Source of the DNA: Roseivirga seohaensis
Lineage (GTDB): Bacteria; Bacteroidota; Bacteroidia; Cytophagales; Cyclobacteriaceae
Assembly (NCBI RefSeq): GCF_001592945.1
Contig: NZ_LRPB01000048.1
Coordinates: 310,001-374,000, forward strand
Direction of reading: 5' to 3'
DNA: 64,000 nucleotides
Positions 20,049 through 29,101 of the stretch are shown piece after piece; the stretch's first letter is position 1; each line of letters begins with the position of its first letter. Below the pieces are notes generated by a model, which saw only the letters and a program-made list of their open reading frames with translations, was not told the origin of the DNA and searched no databases. Both the position numbers and the translations under genes were made by a program.

Positions 20049-22856
20049 ATGAGAAAAAAACTACTCATTTTATTACTGCTTAGCTTTAGCACTTATGCAT
20101 GGGCGCAGCAATTTACGCAAACCATATCTTTCCTTGGTACAGGGGAAGACAGCAGACTAAAGGGCTTTGGCTCAGAGCTTTCAATGTATGGAGATTACCT
20201 AGTAGCGAGTGCGCCAGAGTACATAAACGACAACGGATTACGCAAATACGATGACATCTTTTACGTATTTAAGCACAGCAATGGCAGTTGGGCAGAGGTG
20301 AGCAAGTTGGAACCACCAACTGGCCATACTTTTGATGAAGCCACCGGTCGAGCAATTATCGGTAAAAATTTTATAGTGATTGGAAGAAAACCTAACGGAG
20401 GTGACACGGACACTTCTTTGGCATTTTTATACCAAAAGCAAACCGATGAAAGTTGGCAATTTCATAGCATGCTGCCAGAAATTAATAGAACCGGCATTCG
20501 CAATGTTTCAATGGATTTTACCGGAGACCATTTGGCTCTGTTTGTCAATAGTGACTCTGGCTACGAACTGATTGTGTTTGATGTATATGGCGTTGATGGT
20601 ACCGTTGATTGGGGAATTAGAGCAACGTTGGATTTGGGGACAGCAACCTCAATTAAAAATCAAACCGGAGGCCCGCTTGGACGAGGCGAAATATTCAAAC
20701 ATAAAAATGAATTTAGTGCTAACGGTTTTACTGGTCCGGCCATTGCCATGGACAACAAATCAATTGTTATCGGTTGGGATCAGTCATCAGTAGAATACAG
20801 CTATGTAACTCTCAACGTAAACGTGTATACTTATTCCAGCTTTAGTCCTAGGCAAATTCAGGCGGGGAAAGTGGATGTATATGAGCTAAAAGGAACAGCT
20901 GAAATAGAGCACAAGCAAACTCTTACACATACGGGCTACGATGACTTTCATCAGCTTGGCTACCAAGTAGGTATTTCTGGAAATACAGTTTTCACCACTA
21001 TGGAGGGTGGGCCAAATTCCGACCGAAAAGTCTATGTATTTGAGGTAGAGAGTGACGGAATTTGGTCTCAAGCCAAAATGTTGGCCCCTGCCGATTTAAG
21101 TGGAAACCATAAATACGGAGATAAAATACTGGTACGCGATAATAAGGCTTTTGTAGCTGCACCAGGCCTGACATACACCGAAAGTTCCGTAAATGCATCG
21201 GGAGTGGTATACGCATATGAGAGAAGTGCTCAAGGTGATTGGCAGGAAATACAAGCTATAAAGGGTGAGGTTATTCCTCCCAAAAATGGCTATGCCGGTG
21301 TTGGCCCATCTGGTTTTGGAACAGGTATGGCTTACACCGAAAACCTGCTTTTGGTAGGTGCTCCCAATACAAGCAATAGCTACTTCAATGATGCTGGCAG
21401 AGGAGAAGTTTATGCGTTTGGTTCATGCGAAGCAAAAACCTATGAGGTGTCAGAGTCCGTTTGTTTAGACGATGGAAATTATGAATTTGGGGGTCAGTAC
21501 TATTCTGAATCAGGAACCTATACTCACACTTTTCAGTCGGCTTTAGGCTGTGATAGTACCGTGGTGTTAAGCCTTACCATAAACCCATCAGATTTTGTAA
21601 TGCTTAACGATATCAATTTGCGAGTAGGTAATTCTATAGACTTTGGCGGGCAAACCATTACTGAAACAGGAGAATACGAGCTTGTACTGCAAAATCAGTA
21701 TGGCTGCGACTCTACAATAGTTCAGCCAGTAATCGTTTCGAACGATGACTTTGTAGGTCTTGGAGATGTGGAAATTTGTGAAGGCACCGAATATATTTTT
21801 GGTGATCAAACATTAACCGAGTCTGGATCATATCAACTCGATTTGAAGAATGAAATTGGTGGAGACTCTACAGTAGTAGTAAATCTAATTGTTCGAGAAA
21901 CCGATTTGGTTGTATTAGATGCAGTCGAGATTTGCGAAGGAACAAACTACCAATTCGGAGGACAAACCATTACCACATCTGGCGATTATGAGCAATTGCT
22001 AACGAATCAATATGGTTGCGACTCACTAGTAACGGTGAATGTAAAAGTGAATACTCCTGATTTTGTAATTCTAGATGACGAGAATCTATGCGAGGGTGCC
22101 ATTTACCAGTTCGGAGAAACAGAAATTACTCAAACCGGCATGTACCAGCTCTTTTTAAAAAATCAGGCAAACTGCGATTCCACCGTCCAGGTACAGGTAA
22201 ATTTTCATTCTCCAGACGTTGTAAATCTCAACACTGTAGATATTTGTGAGGGCGAAACATTTACGCTCGGTAGCCAATTATTGAATGCTTCGGGAGATTA
22301 TCAGGCCATTTTAGTTAATCAATATGGTTGCGACTCTACAGTAAATGTATCGCTAAATGTACTAGACAAACCTAACCCAAGTATAACCCTTGATGAGTCC
22401 AACACAGATGAACCAACACTTAAGGCAGAACCAGAGAATGCCACTTATCAGTGGATAGATTGCGCTACAGGGCAGGCCATTGCAGGTGCCACAGGCATCA
22501 CTTTTAAGCCAACAGTTTTTGGCGATTATGCAGTCGATGTTACCTTAAATGGATGCACACAGCGTTCGCAGTGTTTTAGCTTACAAGTACTAAGTGCTGA
22601 AGATGAGATTGAAATCAGCAATAGAATTTCCGTCTTTCCTAACCCTGCAGAAGACATGTTTAAAGTAGAAATGCCGGCTGTTTATCGAAAGATAAAGGCA
22701 ACCATTTACAATACTCAAGGCATTGTGCAGAGCACAGCTACTTTCAACAATCGGCAGGCTTTCGAACTCAGTTTGGCGTCACTCCCTCAAGGTATTTATA
22801 CGTTGCGAATTATTGCAGATGAAAACCGAGGTACCAAGCGAATTTTTAAGCAATAA
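20049..22856 (+). CDS. T9SS-exported repeat protein with N-terminal propeller-like region
   Basis: A 935-residue surface or secreted protein. The ATG of MRKKLLIL is preferred over the TTG seven codons upstream because it gives a clean signal peptide ending WAQ. Residues 20-455 contain blades with the pattern GFGxxLSMYGDYLVxxAP and LLVGAPNT, like FG-GAP/integrin-type propellers. Six repeats of about 50 residues follow (nt 21425-22364), each with variants of CEGxxYxFGxQxxTxSGxY and GCDSTVxVxL. The last 75 residues form a type A sorting domain (VFPNPAEDMFKVE, then LPQGIYTLRI, ending KRIFKQ) that directs export through the type IX secretion system. First gene after candidate ECF promoter copy 2. 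Confidence 0.88.
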   Translation: MRKKLLILLLLSFSTYAWAQQFTQTISFLGTGEDSRLKGFGSELSMYGDYLVASAPEYINDNGLRKYDDIFYVFKHSNGSWAEVSKLEPPTGHTFDEATGRAIIGKNFIVIGRKPNGGDTDTSLAFLYQKQTDESWQFHSMLPEINRTGIRNVSMDFTGDHLALFVNSDSGYELIVFDVYGVDGTVDWGIRATLDLGTATSIKNQTGGPLGRGEIFKHKNEFSANGFTGPAIAMDNKSIVIGWDQSSVEYSYVTLNVNVYTYSSFSPRQIQAGKVDVYELKGTAEIEHKQTLTHTGYDDFHQLGYQVGISGNTVFTTMEGGPNSDRKVYVFEVESDGIWSQAKMLAPADLSGNHKYGDKILVRDNKAFVAAPGLTYTESSVNASGVVYAYERSAQGDWQEIQAIKGEVIPPKNGYAGVGPSGFGTGMAYTENLLLVGAPNTSNSYFNDAGRGEVYAFGSCEAKTYEVSESVCLDDGNYEFGGQYYSESGTYTHTFQSALGCDSTVVLSLTINPSDFVMLNDINLRVGNSIDFGGQTITETGEYELVLQNQYGCDSTIVQPVIVSNDDFVGLGDVEICEGTEYIFGDQTLTESGSYQLDLKNEIGGDSTVVVNLIVRETDLVVLDAVEICEGTNYQFGGQTITTSGDYEQLLTNQYGCDSLVTVNVKVNTPDFVILDDENLCEGAIYQFGETEITQTGMYQLFLKNQANCDSTVQVQVNFHSPDVVNLNTVDICEGETFTLGSQLLNASGDYQAILVNQYGCDSTVNVSLNVLDKPNPSITLDESNTDEPTLKAEPENATYQWIDCATGQAIAGATGITFKPTVFGDYAVDVTLNGCTQRSQCFSLQVLSAEDEIEISNRISVFPNPAEDMFKVEMPAVYRKIKATIYNTQGIVQSTATFNNRQAFELSLASLPQGIYTLRIIADENRGTKRIFKQ
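21425..22364 (+). repeat. Six tandem CDST-type repeats inside the T9SS protein
   Basis: Six protein-level repeats of about 48-50 residues, diverged at DNA level. Most carry an early Cys (in CEG) and a late Cys (in GCDS), probably paired. Repeat 2 lacks the first Cys (NLRVGNS) and repeat 3 the second (GGDS), so those two could not form the same internal bond. Confidence 0.8.
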
Positions 22857-22892
22857 AGACATCAGTTTACTAATTTTTAAATAGTTAAATCA

Positions 22893-23345
22893 ATGAGAAG
22901 ATTAAATCTAAAATATATAGTTCTCTGCTTGGTTTTGGCCGTTTGGTCATGCAATAGCGGTAGCGATGAAGAGCCAACGGAACAAGAGTTAGTAGTGAAA
23001 GCCCTGACAAAAACCTGGGGTATAGCTCCAGGAAGAAGCGTTGTTTTTCAAGGGCTCGATGCTTCAGTTTTTTGGGCGGATTTTGAATTGAGTTTTACCG
23101 ACCGAAGGAGCTTTACCGTTTCTGGTGTACCAAGTGGCTATGACGATGTTTGGCCAGCATCTGGCACCTTTACCTTTCCAGATCCTAAAGATCCAAACTT
23201 AATAGAGCGCAACGATGGCGTTTTTATTAAGATCGAAATAACCTCTGAGACCAGAGTAGAGTTGGTTTTTGAACTTAACGACACCGGAGGGAGCGCGTTC
23301 GGAACAAGCGGCAACTACAGGTTCATGCTTGCTTCAGGTAGTTAA
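22893..23345 (+). CDS. Hypothetical lipoprotein
   Basis: A 150-residue exported protein with a signal sequence ending in the lipobox VWSC (C20), the -2 tryptophan being unusual. The mature part starts with an acidic linker (SGSDEEPTEQE) and continues as a beta-rich domain starting LTKTWGIAPG. This resembles small Bacteroidota lipoproteins of the lipocalin-like/DUF5004 kind that begin with a K-x-W segment, but I cannot assign it firmly. It starts 36 bp after the T9SS-protein gene, so it is probably in its operon, and a terminator follows. Confidence 0.7.
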   Translation: MRRLNLKYIVLCLVLAVWSCNSGSDEEPTEQELVVKALTKTWGIAPGRSVVFQGLDASVFWADFELSFTDRRSFTVSGVPSGYDDVWPASGTFTFPDPKDPNLIERNDGVFIKIEITSETRVELVFELNDTGGSAFGTSGNYRFMLASGS

Positions 23346-23359
23346 TTTACAATTATAGG

Positions 23360-23383
23360 AGTCCCGTTAGGGACTTTTTTTCT
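23360..23383 (+). terminator. Terminator after the lipoprotein gene
   Basis: Stem AGTCCC/GGGACT with loop GTTA followed by a T run. It closes the T9SS-protein/lipoprotein unit just before candidate promoter copy 3. Confidence 0.8.
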
Positions 23384-23389
23384 TTTTAC

Positions 23390-23419
23390 TGTTCACATGA
23401 GTTGAGTAAATGATATAAA
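23390..23419 (+). promoter_or_regulatory. Candidate ECF promoter, copy 3 (OmpA-like operon)
   Basis: TGTTCACA (23390-23397), 12 nt, then ATGATATAAA (23410-23419). It sits directly after the preceding terminator and ends 20 bp before the ATG at 23439, exactly where a new promoter is needed. Confidence 0.6.
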
Positions 23420-23438
23420 GGTTTGAAAAAACAAACGC

Positions 23439-24353
23439 ATGAAATTAATACTACTAATCGGCCTACTTCTTTGCAGCCTTGTATTAAACGCTCAGGAAGA
23501 AAAGGATCATCCGCTCTTTCCTGCCTTTGAAGGCGCATCGATTTATCAATACGAAGAAACATCATTTGAACCTTACCAGCTGGTAACAGGCCTAGTCAAT
23601 TCAGCATATAATAGTTCTAAAAACAAAAAGGCAGAAGGCCGAATCTTTAGAATATTCTATACCATGCCAACCGATAAAGCATCGGTTTATGAGGTATTCA
23701 CCAACTTTAAAAAGGCGCTGCAAAACAGTCAGGCAAAAACAATTTTTAGTTGTTATGGCGATGAATGCGGAGATATTAGTCTTTTCTGGAAAGAGCTAGA
23801 GCCTGCGCGCTTTCAAATCCCTGTATACTACGGTGAGCGCTTTGCCTACCATGCCGCAAGCTTTAGCAAAGGTGGAAAGGCCTACTATGTAGCCATGGTT
23901 TTTGGCTATGGTTTGGGCGAACAGGGTTACGAGATTCATGTGGTGGAAGCAGAAGAAATGGAGCAGAAAGTTGATTTAAATACCCTTGAATCTACTTTAA
24001 ACGAGAAAGGCATGATTTCTATATACGGTATCACTTTCGATACTGGCAGTGCGAAAATCAAACCTGAATCGGACGATGTACTACAAGAAATTGCCAGCTA
24101 CCTCAAAGCAAACCCGTCTGTCAATATATATGTAGTAGGCCATACCGATGATGTTGGAACAGTAGCCTCCAACCTTACGCTTTCCCAGAATCGGGCAGCT
24201 GCAGTGGTTAAAAAACTAACCTCCGTTTTTGGGGTAAACAGCACCCAACTCGAAAGTTCAGGCGTGGGGCCTTATGCTCCGGTAAGCAATAATATTTCGG
24301 AAGAAGGGCGAGCGAAAAACCGCAGAGTAGAACTGGTAAAACGACTAAAATAA
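23439..24353 (+). CDS. OmpA-family outer-membrane protein
   Basis: A 304-residue exported protein with signal peptide (1-18, ending LNAQ). The first 185 residues form a domain like those of DUF4892-type OmpA proteins (FPAFEGASIYQYEE at the start). The C-terminal 110 residues are an OmpA peptidoglycan-binding domain: FDTGSAKIKPES, then VGHTDDVGTVASNLTLSQNRA with the D and R that bind diaminopimelate, and GRAKNRRVEL. It should tether the outer membrane to the cell wall. It is the first gene of a three-gene unit (gaps 14 and 1 bp), preceded by candidate ECF promoter copy 3. Confidence 0.88.
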   Translation: MKLILLIGLLLCSLVLNAQEEKDHPLFPAFEGASIYQYEETSFEPYQLVTGLVNSAYNSSKNKKAEGRIFRIFYTMPTDKASVYEVFTNFKKALQNSQAKTIFSCYGDECGDISLFWKELEPARFQIPVYYGERFAYHAASFSKGGKAYYVAMVFGYGLGEQGYEIHVVEAEEMEQKVDLNTLESTLNEKGMISIYGITFDTGSAKIKPESDDVLQEIASYLKANPSVNIYVVGHTDDVGTVASNLTLSQNRAAAVVKKLTSVFGVNSTQLESSGVGPYAPVSNNISEEGRAKNRRVELVKRLK

Positions 24354-24367
24354 GATAACCAAAATTC

Positions 24368-25321
24368 ATGATTATGAGAAAGATAATATATCTGCTTTTA
24401 GCTGCAGTGATTGGAAGCACAGCTATAGCGCAAGAAAAAAAGAAAGACGAAGTAAAACGTAAAGCGAAAGAGAAAACAGAAAAGCGTTTAGACGATAAAA
24501 TTGATAAAACAATTGACGGTGGTCTCAATAAGCTTGAGGGGCTTTTTAAAAGAAAAAATAAAAAGAAGAAAGGTGATGAATCAGAACCTGTTGATAGTAC
24601 CGAGACAATGGACATATCTACCTTAATGGGTTTAGGAGGAAATGGAAAGGAGATTAATATTAAGCCAAGCTATCAATTTAGTAGCAGTATGAAGAGTCAA
24701 TTCAAATTCTACGATTTGAAGAAGAATAAAGAAGTAGGTAATATTTACTACGAATACTTCTTTAGTCAAAATGATTACATCGGGATGAAATTTATGGATG
24801 AAGAAGGCAACCTTGGCAAAGCTTTCAACCTAATGATCATTGATGGCGATAATAGCATCAATTTTATGGAAAACGAGGGTTCAAAGATGGCTACCAGTTT
24901 TAACATGAATACAGCCATAAATTTGGATGAAGTTGCAGAAGAGGACTGGATGTCATCAGCCCAGTTAAAACAAACAGGAAAAACCAAGCAAATTGCTGGC
25001 TATGAGTGTGATGAGTATGTAATGGAAGATGAGACCGCAAACAGAAAAATGACATTTTGGGTAGCGCCTGCACTTAGCAATTTAGCCAATCAAATGGGCA
25101 ACATGTACAAGGGAATGCAAGGTAAAGGAGCAAGTATGGGCAGTAATCCTTTTGCAAGAGCCATAGGCGGAATGGTACTTGAAATGCACATGATCGATAA
25201 GGAAGAAAATATGGCCATGACAATGAACACACAGGAAGTAAATCCCTCACTAACCTATACCTTCAACACTGAGGGCTACCAAGTCTTCAACATGTCGCAA
25301 TACACACCAAACGGGAATTAA
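24368..25321 (+). CDS. Secreted DUF4412-like protein
   Basis: A 317-residue exported protein with a signal peptide ending near IAQ; the Met two codons in (24374) is an equally good start. A highly charged Lys/Glu/Asp segment (24-80) follows, probably a flexible linker. The domain from about 95 to 310 has AGYECDEYVMEDETANRKMTF, the pattern of DUF4412, a periplasmic family of unknown function. Met-rich stretches (MGNMYKGMQGKGASMG) stand out. Second gene of the OmpA-like unit. Confidence 0.7.
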   Translation: MIMRKIIYLLLAAVIGSTAIAQEKKKDEVKRKAKEKTEKRLDDKIDKTIDGGLNKLEGLFKRKNKKKKGDESEPVDSTETMDISTLMGLGGNGKEINIKPSYQFSSSMKSQFKFYDLKKNKEVGNIYYEYFFSQNDYIGMKFMDEEGNLGKAFNLMIIDGDNSINFMENEGSKMATSFNMNTAINLDEVAEEDWMSSAQLKQTGKTKQIAGYECDEYVMEDETANRKMTFWVAPALSNLANQMGNMYKGMQGKGASMGSNPFARAIGGMVLEMHMIDKEENMAMTMNTQEVNPSLTYTFNTEGYQVFNMSQYTPNGN

Positions 25322-25322
25322 C

Positions 25323-26042
25323 ATGATAAAAGCAATACAATTAATAATATTTCTGGCTGTAGCCGCTTGTGGTGGCAGTGGAGAAGGTACAGCCGTTAGT
25401 AATAGCACAACAGCCTCTGACAGCAAATGTCTAGAAGAAAATATCAACTTTCCGAGCAAGTTGCTGACCGAGCAAATGGTGCTTAAACTTATAGACACTG
25501 AAGGAAAAGAGCTGGAAGTAAATGGTAGTGACAACAACAAGCGCACTGAATGGAATAGTCGAGATTTTAATTGGGATACGGGCAGAAAAGGCAACTTCCA
25601 AGGAATGGAGCTTCCGCTTATGAACTCAATTTCGCTGTATAGTATGGAGATAGTTAAGGCCGATAATCCTATCGAGAATTTTAAATCTACTTACAAAATA
25701 CTAACTGATGAAGAGCGAAAAAAGCTCATGAAACAGTTGAGGGAGGGCTTAAAGGCCAAATTGGATGCTGATGAAATTACCGAAGAGCAATACAATATGT
25801 CGCAAGGATTTACTGGTGTCTTTGCCAAGCTCAATTATCAGAAGATTGACGAAAAAGTGGGTGACATTGCCATATGGGATGCCACAAGAACAAAGCTTAA
25901 TCCTGTCTCTATGGGGGCATTAATTGTGCAGTATGGTAAGGTAAGGTTTAAACTAAATGTAGATGTAGGAGGTGAGAATGACGAGGCCAGTAAAGCCTTA
26001 GCCATCAAAGTGGCGCAAAGTATAATCGCAAATTGCAATTGA
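25323..26042 (+). CDS. Hypothetical lipoprotein
   Basis: A 239-residue protein with a textbook lipobox VAAC (C16) followed by a Gly/Ser/Thr linker. The rest (about 40-239) is a soluble domain of unknown family with a charged helical middle (EERKKLMKQLREGLKAKLD). It starts one base after the DUF4412-like stop, so the two are surely cotranscribed. No catalytic motif is seen. The strand of neighbouring exported proteins suggests an envelope role. Confidence 0.7.
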   Translation: MIKAIQLIIFLAVAACGGSGEGTAVSNSTTASDSKCLEENINFPSKLLTEQMVLKLIDTEGKELEVNGSDNNKRTEWNSRDFNWDTGRKGNFQGMELPLMNSISLYSMEIVKADNPIENFKSTYKILTDEERKKLMKQLREGLKAKLDADEITEEQYNMSQGFTGVFAKLNYQKIDEKVGDIAIWDATRTKLNPVSMGALIVQYGKVRFKLNVDVGGENDEASKALAIKVAQSIIANCN

Positions 26043-26315
26043 CTACTTCACGTCTTATTATAAACAAGTAGTAATCGTCATTCCCAACCCACTGTCACAG
26101 GTTCTTCGAACCTGTGACTTCTTCTATAAAGGCGAGACATAATAATTAGAAAGGTTTGAATTTAGCTTTTTAGACAAAAACGCTCATCAAATTTTATCCC
26201 TAGAAACAAACCCAAACTAAAGGGATATTCATCAATCAATGCATAATACTACAAAGAACCATTTCAACGGATTAATTTCTATAAACCTATTGGCAACAAA
26301 TTCTCTCCAGCTTTA
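26043..26315. other. Gene-free interval with one strong hairpin
   Basis: Interval between converging genes. The only structure is a perfect 11-bp stem (26094-26104 with 26108-26118) with loop TTC. It lacks a T run but lies where termination of both units is needed. The flanking CGTCATTCCC is a phrase common in short intergenic palindromes. Confidence 0.5.
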
Positions 26316-28916
26316 TTAAAAGAAGAAACCCATATTAACATAAAATGCCCCTTTGCGATCTGGAGTAATACCGTACTGAGCGGTAAGTACTATGTATTCA
26401 TAGAAATGAAGAAAGGCTCCGCCACCATAGGTAGTGGTAAAGCTGGTGCTTTCTTCTACATCATCGGCCCAAACTTTACCATTATCTACAAAACCCAACA
26501 CCCCAAAGTCGCCATTAAGAACAACGTTTTTAATTTTAGCCAAGCTTACTCGGGCTTCTGTATTCTGATAGACACTTCCTTTTCCTGCAAAACGGGTTCT
26601 TCTAAAACCCCTTAGGTTGGTTTGACCTCCTAGAAAATTAGATTGATGAAAAAGGTAATCTCCTACATTTTCACTCACCCCAAAACGTGTAGCAAAAGTC
26701 AATCTGAATGGTAGTTTTGGAGTGTAGTACAATGAAAAATCTGTGCTTAACCGTGCAAAATTCACATCATCACCATCAATCTCATTAAGATACGAAACCT
26801 CAGCATTCCATCGAATTCCTTTCGTGGGGTTAAAAGGATGATCTATATAATTCAATTCGGCAAACATTTTACCGCCAAGCATTCGCTTGCTAAAGGTGTT
26901 TAAAAATTGAGTTCCAATTTGATTTTCAAGAATGGTATTCGGTTGCTCCTCAACATCCGCATATTCGTACATAGGACCTATTCCGAACGAAAACATTTTA
27001 CCAAAACGTTTAACCAATGGGGTTGACACATGAATGTTGCTTAGTCGCACACGGTAATAATCTAAATCTTGGGTAAACTCAGAATCATTTCCTTGCCCAA
27101 AGTAATTAAAGGCAAATTTTGGATTATGCCCCCAAGCATTTATTTCCAAATCCCAATTGTGAGCAAATAGTGAATAGAATTTAGCCTCTGTTTTTAAATT
27201 AAAACCTCTCGTTTTAGTCGAGAAATTTCCTTCTACTTTGAGTGAAGCCTGTGGGTCTCTTCGAAAACCAAATCGTTCCATATAAACTCCGGCCCCTAAA
27301 AACAGCCCATCGTCTGGATTTAACTCAAAAGAAAGCCTTGGGCCAAAGTAGTCATACTCAAAGTCATCACGGCTAAACTCATTCACCCATGGGTTGTTTG
27401 ACGCTACTGTGCTGGTTTCTTTACTTCGTTTAACTTCACTTATATCCTCTGGATTGTCGTAAATTTTTGTCTTATGACTCCACCCTTTTACTCTCGATTC
27501 ATCTTCAAATGTATCTGTTCCTTCTCCCCCTACAATTCTTACTTTAATGCTTTCATCTACTTCTCCCTCAATTTTAAATTCATCGTCTCCGCCTAGCCCA
27601 TAGAGCCATAACTCTTTAGTTACTTGGGAAGAAAAAGTGCGAGAATAAATCTTCTTTTCAATTTCATCATCGCTATTAATTTTAAACACCTCCACTTTTA
27701 CCGAGTCATTCTCCACCCGATTTACCTCAAACCTTTCATGTTTATTGCTTCCTACTATTCGTACAAACTTGGACAAGAAGAGATAATAATCTTCTGCGTA
27801 TTTATCTAATTCATTCCTTCTAGAAATCAGTTTTTTTTCAATATCCTGAGCGGAAAAAGAATACACTTCAGGTGGTAAATCCTGCATGGCTTGATGGATG
27901 ATTTCGTCTGTTAATTCTCGCTGAATATCTTTAGCAATCTCTATCCAATCTCTCTTTTCTAACCTTGTTAAAAGGTTACGGTCTACATGCCTGCCTGCAT
28001 AGTTAATATCCCTTATGTTTTCTATTTCGTAAGTAAAATGCGACAATTCGCGTTTACCTGTGGGGCGTTTAATCAAAGAAGGCAACAGACCATCCATTAA
28101 AACAAAAGCCTGATCCCTATCCCTCGGTACTGCTTCAAAACGAGAACCCTTGTCTTCATTTTCGAATTCTGCCCAGCGCCATTGATCCCAGTGGCGATCC
28201 CAATCACCAATAAGCATATCGAATAGGCGCGATTTGGCCAATTGGCGTTCGTCTACAAAGTTGTCATTGTCTTCATACAAATGCTCAAACAGCTTGTCTG
28301 TACCTACAATATTTTTACTATTGCCAAACCTCTCATAATTTGAAAGGTCTTCATCTGGCCGTATTTCTGCCATAAATAATGCATCACCAAATTCCTCAAG
28401 AAAATCATCATAGCCTGGTATATTGGTTGACTTTCGCACATATAGTATTTCAGGCTTGGTATGGTAAACCCCTACCGCATCAGCCATTTTTGGAATGGCC
28501 ATAAAGGCATAAGGATGTGCCGATGAAATTTGGTCTTTAAGGATATTATGAAGCCATGTTCCTCTCAGGGCCTCTGGCAATACTTTGTAAGGGTATTTAT
28601 CTAAACTTCTAAGGTTATACTGAATACCATTTTCTGCCAAAAGCCTTAGGGATTTGGTTTGATAGCCTCCCCCTATTTGAAGCACCTCCACTCCTCCCTT
28701 AAATGATCTTGGTTCGAATACAGGAACGTTAATAGGAGTTGCCCATTCCTTTCTATAATGGTCTCCCCATAGAAACCTCCATAATCCATCTCTTTCATAA
28801 TAATCAGAATTAGGTATGGCTGTTTGATAATTTACAGTATCCTTTTTGGTCTGAGCCTTGGTTGTATTTACCATGAGGATCAGAAGTATAAGACAGGTTA
28901 ATTTGGATGTGTTCAT
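26316..28916 (-). CDS. Outer-membrane beta-barrel (BamA/TamA-like) with kinase-like N-terminal domain
   Basis: An 866-residue protein starting at MNTSKLTC, chosen for its signal peptide (1-21); the longer frame adds 17 unlikely residues. The C-terminal 370 residues are a D15/surface-antigen-type barrel ending in aromatic FYVNMGFFF, with GGQTNLRGFRRTRF as the conserved lid-loop motif. The N-terminal half contains LRSLDK (K107), GDWDRHWDQWRW (237-248) and PRDRDQAF (264-271), laid out like the Lys, catalytic-loop and metal-binding motifs of CotH/Fam20-type kinases. This N-domain is known to me only as an uncharacterised partner of such barrels. Divergent from the PycTM gene. Confidence 0.8.
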   Translation of the reverse strand: MNTSKLTCLILLILMVNTTKAQTKKDTVNYQTAIPNSDYYERDGLWRFLWGDHYRKEWATPINVPVFEPRSFKGGVEVLQIGGGYQTKSLRLLAENGIQYNLRSLDKYPYKVLPEALRGTWLHNILKDQISSAHPYAFMAIPKMADAVGVYHTKPEILYVRKSTNIPGYDDFLEEFGDALFMAEIRPDEDLSNYERFGNSKNIVGTDKLFEHLYEDNDNFVDERQLAKSRLFDMLIGDWDRHWDQWRWAEFENEDKGSRFEAVPRDRDQAFVLMDGLLPSLIKRPTGKRELSHFTYEIENIRDINYAGRHVDRNLLTRLEKRDWIEIAKDIQRELTDEIIHQAMQDLPPEVYSFSAQDIEKKLISRRNELDKYAEDYYLFLSKFVRIVGSNKHERFEVNRVENDSVKVEVFKINSDDEIEKKIYSRTFSSQVTKELWLYGLGGDDEFKIEGEVDESIKVRIVGGEGTDTFEDESRVKGWSHKTKIYDNPEDISEVKRSKETSTVASNNPWVNEFSRDDFEYDYFGPRLSFELNPDDGLFLGAGVYMERFGFRRDPQASLKVEGNFSTKTRGFNLKTEAKFYSLFAHNWDLEINAWGHNPKFAFNYFGQGNDSEFTQDLDYYRVRLSNIHVSTPLVKRFGKMFSFGIGPMYEYADVEEQPNTILENQIGTQFLNTFSKRMLGGKMFAELNYIDHPFNPTKGIRWNAEVSYLNEIDGDDVNFARLSTDFSLYYTPKLPFRLTFATRFGVSENVGDYLFHQSNFLGGQTNLRGFRRTRFAGKGSVYQNTEARVSLAKIKNVVLNGDFGVLGFVDNGKVWADDVEESTSFTTTYGGGAFLHFYEYIVLTAQYGITPDRKGAFYVNMGFFF

Positions 28917-29101
28917 ACTTCGGCTTTGGCAAAACTTCATCCAAACGCCAGAAACACACAGATTCATTATACTTCAATAATATCGGGGAATTTTATGCAC
29001 AAGATGAATTACAAATAATGTAGAATTTATTACTCACTATTGTTTAAAACCGCTTTTTCTGGTAACCATATACATGGTATGCTTTTGGTAAATCAACTGG
29101 T

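Noticed and set aside
21425-22364. Periodic pattern that could suggest a CRISPR or DNA repeat array
   Set aside because: The repetition is at protein level, with diverged DNA, inside one open reading frame.
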